A stretch of DNA of 64,000 nt, taken from contig CAJNDT010006132.1 in assembly GCA_905221615.1 (NCBI GenBank), positions 1 through 64,000 of the forward strand, written 5' to 3'. Below are positions 55,310-64,000 of this stretch, one piece after another. The stretch is from Symbiodinium sp. CCMP2592 (taxonomy: Eukaryota; Sar; Dinophyceae; Suessiales; Symbiodiniaceae). Position 1 is the stretch's first letter, and each line of letters starts with the position of its first letter. The position numbers and the translations under genes are program-made. The notes under the pieces were generated by a model. It did not search any database. It was not told where the DNA came from and was given only the letters and a program-made list of their open reading frames with translations.

Positions 55310-58300
55310 ATCGAAATCGAAGGTGGTGGCTTATGTCCTGGCTTGAACTCCGTCATCCGTGAGTTGGTGTCGGGCCCAGCCCAAGCCCAGGCAAAGACCA
55401 AAGCTGAAGCCATGACCAGTCGCGACGAGGTCATGATGCTGTATGCCTACGGTGTCAAGAAGGTGTACGGTATCAAAGGCGGTTTCAAAGGCCGCCCTCT
55501 TTCGGAATTGCTTTGTGGAGGCAACAATCGAACCGCAAGCATAGCGATGCAGGTTGCATGTTCATGTTTACTTATGTTGTCTTGTCTTCAAACAAGTCGG
55601 CAGGGTTTCAATAGCTAGCCAGAAATTGTCAATGTTTTTGAAGGGAGTTTTGCTTGATGCGGGACGATCCTGGAAGCCACTGTCGTCACGTATGCTCCTG
55701 CACCTTTGATTGGTTGTGCCCTGCAAGACGTCGTTAATGTCCACTCCAACTCGCTTCCCATTCACGCTTCTCTCGTCGTTCCTAGTAGGTGAGATGGAGC
55801 TTGTAGCCCATACCGCTCGGTGGTGCCGCTTACAAGATTGGGCCAGTGAAGGCACCAGTTCGAGTGTTATCGGAGTAGGCGGTCATAGTCCTGGTGGAAG
55901 ACCTCTTCACTAGTCAAAGTCAAAGGCTCAAAGCCTCCGTTTGGTGACTCGACACGAATCATTTATGCTGTGGAAGGCAAAGGCACACTCAGATTGCTGA
56001 AGATTTAGTCTCATGTGCCAGGTGTCGTGAACCCGCAGAGCTGGGTCACATTGACGCCTGAGAATGTGAAGGATATTCATCTACAGGGCTCCTCGTCCAG
56101 ACGCTGACCCTCGTGAACCGACATGTTTTCCGATTCGTCATCTTGAAGCAAAGGCGGGTCAATCCTCGTGAGCGATCGTGGGAATCCTCCTCACATTGAG
56201 ATGGCCAGATTCCTGGAGTGCTCGACTTCTTTGCGCGTGGCATTGTGTGGCAGTTCACGGGCACATACAACCGTCTCTGGCATGAACCATGCCTGGTGAG
56301 GCGAAAGCCTTGAAGAAGCGCGGCGTGCGTCAGCACTTCGTCTTGGGCGGAGACGGTACGCAAAAAGGCCCGTGTCAAGGGCTACGTCCAGAGGCATTGG
56401 AAGACGGCTCCAGCTCTGCCATTCGTGAGGTGCGTACCAGACGTACGAGCAGATGCAATCGATAGGCCCGGCCCTTGGAGGAAACATAACAGGTGCATTG
56501 TCTCCGTAAGGTGCACGGTCTCATACGAGAAGCGCTTGTCATAGTGAAGCAACCGGCTGAGCATTGCTTTGTTTGGCCTGAGGTTGGGAGTGTGCCGTTG
56601 TCGGCATTCCAAAAACGATTGACAACGACATCAATTTACTGGACTGGGGTGGCGACATGCTGTTTCACAACGAGCGTTTCCTCGAGATGCTTGATGCTGA
56701 ACCGACAGGACCGCAGCTTCGGGTTCGACACAGCCATGAACCTTGGTCATGGATACGGAAAGTATGCTAGTGTTTCTAGCTCCCGAATCTTTGTCTTTTT
56801 GGAGAGCTGCTTAAGCTGAGGACGGAAGCACAGAAGGCCATAGAAGTCGCGTACGTCGAAGCCACGTGCAACGCGAACGCCATTGGCCTCGTGAAGCTCA
56901 TGGGCAGGAGCCACGCTTCAATGCGGCACGTACGTGCACGGTAGACCGTTCTGGTTGGGCACGCCGACTCAACGTGTAAATTTGGCGATGCTTGCTTGAC
57001 ATATCTTCGGACGTGTTCTGGCCAGGCATTGTGGCTACTTGACAATGATGTCTGTCTTGGCTGCTCGTCACGTCGACATCTGCCTACTCCCGGAGATGGA
57101 CATAAACCTCGAAAAGGTGAGAGACGGGCGGAGACTAATCGGTGGCAGCTTGACCCATAAATGCCACGGGAGATAACTTCAAGCTTTGTTGGATGCAGGC
57201 ACCAGCACGAAGCTTGTTTCTGATGTCTTCAATGTCCGAGCTTCCCTGAAGGTCCTCGATCATTGCGTAGAACTTGTCAGCACAAGTGGGTATGCCGTGG
57301 CTTGCACGCATCATGGCAGCTTCCAGCTGAAAGTCAGGATTCCGAGCTTCCAACTTGCGGGTCATGGGGTTACGCGGTCACGAACTCAAGAGGGCCGCGG
57401 GATCACGTGGTCATGCCCCAAGCCTCCTAACTGAAGGGTCATGGAAATGCACAGTGCTCGAACCAGGAGCATGCCTGGGTCAAAATGACCTGTTCCCTTC
57501 CTGTCGTTGTTTGGGGTGGGGCATCAAACTCTTGTCGAATTGAGGTGGTCGTGGTCGCGGAAGGCTGTGGAGACACGCTGCTTCACAGCTCAGGAGAGCC
57601 TTCGGAACACTGAGTGTGCTTGCGATGCTTTGCACAACGGATCTGCCTGTCTGCACTGACTAACAAGGAGCAATGGACGAAGGCGGAAACAAGAAGATCA
57701 ACGATGTCGGGCCATGGCTGAAGGCCGGAAGTGTGCAACAAAAGAAAGCAGGAGTTGTCAGAGGCAAGAGAAGAGTAGAGTCTGCGCAAGACTCCCGGTA
57801 GGACGCCATCACGTCGCATTTCAAAACCTTGAAGCCCCCTGGTTCGAGCATTTGAGGTACAAGTGGCATGCACGCAAGAACGCCTAGGATGTTTGATTTT
57901 GTCCTACCTGCCAAGGCTGCCAATTACCATCAAGTACGTGGACCCGACCTACATGGCACCTTGCTTCAGGTAGTAGTTTTCACAATCTAAGGCTGAGCAT
58001 TCGCAAGAAGCGCACCCGTGAAGTAAAACGCATTCTGTGGCATAAGGTCCGTGCAGTGCCTGCCAATCCCAATGACAGCAGCCTGGCCAGTTGCTTGAAG
58101 CGAACTGCAGGATGAAGACGCCCGCGGAAGCTGAGGTATCTACTGCTCGGAGCTGGCGCAGGCAGCCGTCCATGCTGCCATGGCCGGCTACACAGGTGCA
58201 ACTGTGGGCAAGGTCGATCAGCAGGCGGGAGCTCGCGCAGCCAGCATCCTCTTTCCGTTCCTTCTCCGGCCTCCGGCCGCACTGCTCAGAATTCTCGCAG

Positions 58301-58575
58301 ACTGTTCAGGTCGTGTACCTGCCCATCAAGATGCTAGTGTCTCTTCTGCAACCAGAACTGGCGTGACTTAGCTCAGACAAAGCATCGGAAACCTGGCCGA
58401 GACCTCGATGCCCAGCCGTGTTGTCGACATCAATGGCCGATGGTTCGAAGCCCTGCGAACCACGACGCAACAGCCGAATCTTGCGGCTTGGCGAAAAGCG
58501 ACGTCCCAGGTAGAGAAGACAGAACTTTCGCTTCGTCCGAGGAGTGGGTCGGCAATGCCGCAGCCAAGCCCATAG
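55310..58575 (+). CDS. PFK: 6-phosphofructokinase copy 2, about 15 exons, probably complete
   Basis: Exon cores: EGGGLCPGLNSVIREL (55310-55366), VMMLYAYGVKKVYGIKGGFKG (55430), WVTLTPENVKDIHLQ (56042-56087), GSILVSDRGNPPHIEMAR (56154), ALKKRGVRQHFVLGGDGTQKG (56298), VVGIPKTIDNDINLLDW (56597), DRSFGFDTAM (56706), EAQKAIEVAYVEATCNANA (56822-56907), HCGYLTMMSVLAARHVDICLL (57026), VVVVAEGCGDTLLHSSG (57545), GNKKINDVGPWLK (57676), IKYVDPTYM (57922), VRAVPANPNDSSLAS (58047), YCSELAQAAVHAAMAGYTG (58140), VVYLPIK (58310) and SIGNLAETSMPSRVVD to the TAG at 58573-58575. All parts of the plant-type ATP-PFK core are present in order, including GGDGT (ATP) and PKTIDND (catalytic Asp). The 5' start is uncertain: an exon with the FDP motif seen in copies 1 and 3 was not found. 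Likely cytosolic or plastid glycolysis; no targeting sequence can be judged. Confidence 0.85.
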
Positions 58576-59868
58576 ATCCTACGAAGAAGCAAGCCTTGCT
58601 GCGGTCCCGACGTGCCGGCCCGCATACCTGCCGCTCAGTCGGGTGTTTGGCATCATTTGTCTCGTGTCCTGTCTCGTGACACCTGGGGAGCTAGATGCCT
58701 GGTTCCTGCTTGGTTGTGGCACCACATTGGCTTCAGCTGCACCTCCACCAAGTGAAACCACCAGGAACCCCTGGACAGAACCCGCCCACATCCGCCCGCC
58801 CGCTGTCTCTGCCCACTGGCGCTTTCCCGCAGACTCTCGGATCCTCACCTCTGTTGGCTTTCGCATTCCTCTGTGGTAAGTTGAGGCAAATGCAGGCCCC
58901 AACCAAGGCTTTCTGTTTTTCTGAGATTTTCTGAGGTACCTGCTGTGCACCTTCGTGATCGTTTGTGCAACGGAGGAATGCGCACAACAACAAACCTCAC
59001 AGAACTAAACCGAGGTGTTTTCTGGCGGGGGCGGGGTAGAACTTACACCGAAAAGGCGATTCCGTTAGTCTGCTGCTGCACAAGTCAGATTTCTACCAAG
59101 ATAGGCTGGCTTGAAAACTCCAAGGGGCAAGAGGGAAGAGCATTGACGACTTGGAGAAGTCCGACACGCTGCGTGTTCCAGACACGATGCTGACCATCAT
59201 GGACGGTGTCCCGGCAAGATGCAACAGAAGGTTTGCGACTTGGGACTCTTGGCCGTCCGCCTTTTTGGCTTCCTTTTTGCAAGCTCAGGATTCGGAAGGG
59301 TCCGGGAAAGTCGGCCTTTGGCCAGAGATGACCTGATACAGGACGGTTCTCAGTGACCAATCCCGGCACCAGTTAAGTTAGTTCGTGCTCTGTGTTTATG
59401 CCGAGAAAGTGCAGGACAGCACAGAGCTACGCTCCCTTCAATGCTTCAATCTGAGCCGCTTGCCTCAAAGGTTTGGCGATGCTGGTAGTCGGTTAGGCAA
59501 GCATTGATGCTTTCTTTAAAGACTCCGTGATTATCGCATTGGTGGTCTTTAGCTGAGGTGAACGCTATGGGACGTTTGACATCCCATCCACCCTAAAGGG
59601 TGTCAGGCTGTCTGGGTCTGAGAATGGTTGTCGTGGACGCGCATGCGGCACAACTGTTTTTCACTGAGGTTCAGTGATAACTTCTCTTGGACTTCTCAAG
59701 CCTTGTTCCTCGGGAACCGTCGGGTGCCGAGCACGGCCTCGCTTGAGCGGGCGCATAAAGTGCAGCCATGTGGGGCAAGGTTTGGACTCTGGCAGAGGGG
59801 TCCCATACTTCAAAATGCACCGAGCTCAGTGTGCTACAGCCGTACATGTCAGAGAGAGAAGTCTCTCA
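58576..59868. other. spacer between PFK copies 2 and 3
   Basis: No coding signal that I recognise. It should contain the promoter or 5' UTR of copy 3 if the copies are transcribed separately. No TATA-like or other promoter motif stands out, as is usual in dinoflagellates. Confidence 0.4.
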
Positions 59869-60907
59869 GCCAAGGACTCGCGCAGGTCCGCGCGAGTTTT
59901 TGCATTTTGATCCGCATGACCCAGCATCGGCTGCTGCCATCATCAGCTGTGGCGGGATCTGCCCTGGCCTCAACTGCGCCTTGGCAAAACCACCCCCACA
60001 CGGGAAGCCGTAAGCTGATTCTCTGGTCTTTGCTGAAGCACTGTGGGCTTCAGGTGTCATCCGCGAGATTGTCAACACCTTGTGGGCCTATGGCGTGCGT
60101 CGCATCTATGGCATCAAAGGCGGCTACAAGGGAATTCTGGAGCCAGACACATGGTTGCTCGGCAAGGGTGCTATCGCTGTTGCAGAGGCCAGCATGTTAG
60201 CACCAACTCTTTATTGAGGTTGGAGCTCAACCCCGAGGTTGTCAAGGACAGCTATGGATGGTCTTAGGAACTTGGGAAGGGCCATCACAAGTTAAGATTC
60301 TGCCAGGACATACACGCGGAAGGTGGCACAATGCTCGTCAGTGACAGAGGCAACCCACCCCACATGGAGCCTTGGCCGCATATGCTGTCCAGGGCGACTT
60401 GGTGATGTGCAGTTCCTGTTTTTGCATCCTCAGCCTGGCAAGAGCGCGAATGAGATGTGAGAGTCTATTAAGCTCGATGTGACGCTGAGTGACAGCTGAA
60501 TGTGCTTCGAAGTTGGCCAGAATGGTGAGCTAGCATATCTCGAATGTAAGTTTGCATGATCAAGTTTTGTCACTAGGCCACTAGGCGAAGCCCTTCACGA
60601 ACAAACCCACGCCGTGATCCAGGTGTTGTGAATCGGAGGAGAAGTCACAGTCCACGCCGCTGTACTTCGTGTTTTGTTGGTGGGCGCTGAGGACATGGCC
60701 AGGGCATTGCAGAGCAAGAACATCCGACAGTATTTCGTGCTGGGTGGGGGACCCGGGCATGCTGACCAACGTTTTCTTTTTTTTTTTGGGGGGGGGGGGG
60801 GCTAGGTGCTGTAGACGGTTGTGCTGTCCTTTCGATGATGGCAGGTGGTGACGGAACGCACAAGGGGGCCATGCAGACCTTCAATGGCATGATGGCATCT
60901 TGGATGA
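59869..60907 (+). CDS. PFK: 6-phosphofructokinase copy 3, N-terminal half only within the window
   Basis: Exon cores: RAGPREFLHFDPHDP then AIISCGGICPGLN (to 59975), VIREIVNTLWAYGVRRIYG and IKGGYKGILEPDTW (from 60054), DIHAEGGTMLVSDRGNPPHM (60307), MARALQSKNIRQYFVLG (60694-60743) and GDGTHKGAMQTFNGMM (from 60845). The PKTIDND and later exons are not found between 60908 and the window end. Either the copy is truncated or its next exon lies beyond 64000, with a long intron that would include the SET-like ORF. Confidence 0.8.
60744..60844 (+). other. 101-nt GT-AG intron of PFK copy 3 with T11-G14 tract
   Basis: Joining 60743 to 60845 restores V-L-G-G-D-G-T. The intron carries 11 T (60777-60787) followed by 14 G (60788-60801), a likely site of polymerase slippage or sequencing error. 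Confidence 0.65.
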
Positions 60908-61160
60908 GAGTTTTGGATGTGGGGTCATCAGAGACACGAAGCAACAGGAAGTTCAGTCCTGGTTCAGCGGCTTGTTGTAGCTTCTCCTTTCGTTCCTGGA
61001 CATGCTTCATGTGCTGTATAGTGAACTGAACAGATCAAGGGTGGCACCGTGGGTCGTCAATACAAAGTAGGCACTTAGGCGGATGTCTTCTATGAGTGTG
61101 CTTAGCAATCGCTTATGTTTTCATGGCAGCTTGACGCCTCCGGTGTTGGACAGCTGATTG

Positions 61161-62522
61161 ATGGATCCAGCAGTCTTCAAGCAAACGTTCTCCGAATTGG
61201 GCTACACTTTCAACAACTTGGAATGTGACACCGCAGGCCGTATCGTTTGTGCAAAAGCCACGCGGCGAGGCTGCCCTCTGTTGGCGATACCCCTGACGAA
61301 TTGTTGGACAAAGAAAGCGGCCCAGCAAAGTTGCCGAGACGTGAGATCAGCCTTATCGACAGCCTTGCGTCGGAATCCCGACAGTTTCCTCCTGAGTCGC
61401 GACTCGACATGGATTGTGTTGCACATGCTGCACACGCACAATCACGGGCAGCTGGCTTCGATGCGCCGACATGTCGAGCGTCTTAAAGAAGTTACCGGCA
61501 CGTTGACCTCGTGGCCACAAGAAGACATGGAAATCCTACGTCCAAGCTTCTGGTGGGAGGAAGGTTGCAGAAGGAGGCAGCAAATCACCATTGACTACTC
61601 TGATTTGCGGTCCGACCTCGGACCTGAGGTTTGCAGGTTTCTGGGAGTCACGGAATCTAGCTTTAGGTGGGCACGAGAAGCCCTGCAGCAGCTAGGCTTG
61701 AAGATCCATGGAGAAGATCCGTTCGTACCCATGCAGTTATTGGTCCCCGGCTTCGAACTTCTGCACACAGAAACGCAAGCCGAGCCTGATCCGTATGCTG
61801 TCCAGCTCGTTTCTACCCAGAAGGGTCCTGTTCTGATTGTTGCCGCAGGCAAGGATTATGCATGTGGAGAGGAATTCTTTCTGTCGCATGGTGGCCTGCT
61901 TGTCTCATCCGGTGCGCAGCTGGCAACCAGCGGGGTGCTGCTGAATCGTGTGACGGTTGATCCGGAGAAGTTTCCTTGGGAAGGTGTCGTTCTTTGCATT
62001 GAATTGCGTACAGATTCCATGAGAGAAGATTCGGACGAGAAGGCGGTGTTTTTCTATCAGCTGCAGGAATCCTTAGGACAGGCCCTTCGCGATGCCTCGC
62101 CAACGTGGAACATACCAGGCCTGTGCATGGCTCCGAACCCCTTGGAGGAGCAGTCAGCGGTTGAGTGTGGACTTGACGATGAGCTGCTGCTCCGAATATG
62201 CATTTGCAACGACCGGCCCTTGCCGCCGGGTCCGTGCCTTCAGATTCTCGGAATGGCTGCACTCGCGGACTCCAGCAAACAGAGGGACATCCTCATGAAT
62301 GAATGTGCTTGGGAGGGTGTCTGGGAAGATTCCGCGTGTGAATCGCGTGGCTTACAGTTTCTGGTGGATGAGATCCAGGCAGCTCTGGCGCAGTATCCAA
62401 CCGATGAGAACATAAGGAGCAGAGCCTATGATGGATGCCCACGGACGGATGCGCTTTGCTTCGACCTGCTGCAGAGGGAGAGGCAGATGTTGGAACGCGC
62501 TGCAGAGGCCGGGAGCGCATGA
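61161..62522 (+). CDS. SET-domain-like protein of the SETD3/Rubisco LSMT type, divergent
   Basis: 453 codons from the ATG at 61161. The layout fits this family: an N-terminal helical part with WEEGCRRRQQITIDYSDL, a MQLLVPGFELLHTETQ stretch at about residue 191 where the family has L-P-x-x-D-x-x-N-H, then VAAGKDYACGEEFFLSHGG at about 228-246 where the family has G-E-E-x-x-x-x-Y-G, and a C-terminal helical domain. The Asn-His of the SET core is replaced and the catalytic Tyr position reads His, so methyltransferase activity is doubtful. One uninterrupted exon, unlike the PFK genes around it. It follows PFK copy 3 by about 250 bases on the same strand. Confidence 0.55.
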   Translation: MDPAVFKQTFSELGYTFNNLECDTAGRIVCAKATRRGCPLLAIPLTNCWTKKAAQQSCRDVRSALSTALRRNPDSFLLSRDSTWIVLHMLHTHNHGQLASMRRHVERLKEVTGTLTSWPQEDMEILRPSFWWEEGCRRRQQITIDYSDLRSDLGPEVCRFLGVTESSFRWAREALQQLGLKIHGEDPFVPMQLLVPGFELLHTETQAEPDPYAVQLVSTQKGPVLIVAAGKDYACGEEFFLSHGGLLVSSGAQLATSGVLLNRVTVDPEKFPWEGVVLCIELRTDSMREDSDEKAVFFYQLQESLGQALRDASPTWNIPGLCMAPNPLEEQSAVECGLDDELLLRICICNDRPLPPGPCLQILGMAALADSSKQRDILMNECAWEGVWEDSACESRGLQFLVDEIQAALAQYPTDENIRSRAYDGCPRTDALCFDLLQRERQMLERAAEAGSA

Positions 62523-63044
62523 AGTTACATGTGACTGCTTGTATGAATGTTCCCCCAAGCGAGAAGCAGTGTCCAGCCAATGCAAACGAGCACGGGATCG
62601 TATCCGGTTGCAAAGCTGGGCTGTCGCAGGCAGGGCGGAAGCGTTTGGAATCCTTCAAGCAAAGGGCTCCATCGCAAAAGCCGCCGCCGCAGCCACCGTC
62701 GGAACTGAAGCGCGACTCCCTGCGGGATTGGGCCGTGGAAGCCATGGTGAAGCTTGGCATCTCACTCTCACACTTCCGTTTTCCCTGCCGTCTCCCATTT
62801 CCCACTTTGAAGAGCTGAATCATTGGGTAAGGACTGGTTTGAGCGAGACGGCCCAGGAGTTTGAACGGCTTGCTCACAAGGAGTCGCTTGGACAGGCAAG
62901 GGTCCAGGGCCGACGGACAACGCGGGAAAAAAGCTTTGCACTCGTGTCTCGCCACGCATGCAGGCCTTGGTGCAGCAGCTGGAGCTGCAGCTGGCAATGC
63001 TTGCCAACCTGGGCTTCGCCCCTCCGTCTGTATTTGCAGCATGA
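62523..63044 (+). CDS. possible terminal exons of an unidentified gene
   Basis: Protein-like stretches lie in successive frames: GRKRLESFKQRAPSQ then SELKRDSLRDWAVEAMVKLG (about 62630-62760), LSETAQEFERLAHKE (about 62838-62882), and MQALVQQLELQLAML then ANLGFAPPSVFAA ending at a TGA (62958-63044). They could be the last exons of one gene with a coiled-coil-like C-terminus. Introns are not resolved and no family is recognised. Confidence 0.3.
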
Positions 63045-64000
63045 GCGCCTAGCTTCTCTCATTCCAAAGAGCCTGGCACCGGGGCGGGGGCTGCTGGACT
63101 CAGGACCTTGCGGCGCGAGAAGTGAAGACGCCGCCGGCCCCGCCGGAAGCTCGGCCGCTTCACCGAGCGGAAGACGCCGGCCTACGAGCGCAGCTGGCTC
63201 GGAAGCGCTGGCAGCTTCAGTGCTCCTCGGCCCGTTTGCGCGAACGCTTCTGTATGCTAAGCTGAGCCTAAGCACGAGAAACTCACGCAAGAGAAACGGG
63301 TCAAGCTTCCGGAAACTGCCCCAGCGAACCTCAAGGTTTACAAGTTTTCCAACGGATTCAGATTTTGAGAAGCAGGTTGCTCGTCATCCGGTTTCTTTGA
63401 GCTTGGACTGGAGTTGTAGCGATTTTGAAACAGATGGCATTCCGTTCTCTCTGCTCGCAGGCCCCAATTCCTTTCTCCGAACGGTCGTAAAGTGCACCAT
63501 CAATGGAGAAATCAGCAAGAGTCCCAATTCCCCATCAAATCTAGTTACATTGTAGCAGTGCTGAGGCAACGAATGAGAAAGCTGAGAACTGGGTCTGAGA
63601 AATAAAGGTCGTTCGTTTTCCATGTTTGTATGCATGTCGTGCATGCATCCTGGCCTGAGGAGGACTAGTAAAGTTGTAAAGTGTCGTTTCGTAGATTTCC
63701 TTTCGTTCGCCACTTTCCCTGCATTTGCTGTTGTTGTTTTCGACATACCGCATACATTACAGTACGGATCAGTGGAGTCAGCACAGAAGCCACCAGCAAT
63801 ACTAGTAGCAGATCAAAAGGCAGAGTCTGAGATGTTTCGTGAATCCAGCCGGAATTTTGGGGGCGTCCTTTCCAGCAGGCTTGAGTGGAGAACCTGGCTG
63901 TCCTCGTGTCGCAGCGCGGCTGTTGGAGCTTGCGTCCCTACACCTTCAACTGGGTGACAACGAAGCCGCACGCGACGACATATCAGGTGCACTGGAAAGG
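63045..64000. other. right edge, no recognised gene
   Basis: Only overlapping Ser/Arg-rich ORFs that look like non-coding shadows. The PFK copy 3 C-terminal exons, if present, are not in this stretch. Confidence 0.35.

Noticed and set aside
62428..63555. 375-codon + strand ORF
   Set aside because: Mixed Ser/Arg-rich composition overlapping the SET-like ORF; only short parts look like exons, so it is not accepted as one protein.

Overview
The window reads as nuclear DNA of a dinoflagellate, most likely a Symbiodiniaceae-like alga. Three things support this: a tandem copy of the dinoflagellate trans-spliced leader (SL) at 36346-36384; introns whose donors are GT, GC and GA, all with AG acceptors, in a tandem phosphofructokinase (PFK) array; and very dense retroelement content with small islands of decayed or intron-rich host genes. 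The species cannot be named from this sequence alone.

Layout. (1) 3-16614, + strand: four large, closely packed, apparently intronless ORFs. The first is a Ty1/copia polyprotein still open at the left edge. The second has two frame breaks. The third and fourth overlap, and the fourth (2087 codons) carries a KptA/Tpt1-like RNA 2'-phosphotransferase domain. Hairpins with a TAC loop sit before ORF3 and after ORF4. (2) 17649-about 20080: a decayed P-loop NTPase-like gene. (3) 21316-42530: one broken copia element (copia-B, - strand) split by a 16.2 kb insertion. The insertion holds LINE-A (+ strand, broken) and LINE-B (- strand, both ORFs intact, SL sequence at its 5' end), and it is flanked by a perfect 16-bp direct repeat. 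(4) 43032-45219: remnants of two further LINEs. (5) 47651 to at least 60907: three head-to-tail ATP-type PFK copies, all on + strand. Copy 2 looks complete. Copy 1 lacks a recognisable C-terminus and holds a RluA-type pseudouridine synthase gene inside one intron. Copy 3 is recognisable only as far as GGDGT and is followed by an ORF resembling SETD3/Rubisco-methyltransferase SET proteins. (6) 62523-64000: a few possible exons of an unidentified gene, then nothing recognisable.

How it works together: the left two thirds is a nested retroelement landscape and the right third is a unidirectional tandem array of a glycolytic gene with other + strand genes between or inside the copies. The points most worth checking are the KptA-like giant ORF and its possible membership in a copia element, the SL-tagged LINE, the 16-kb nested insertion, and the gene-within-intron arrangement in the PFK array. 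All assignments rest on motif reading by eye; no database search was possible.
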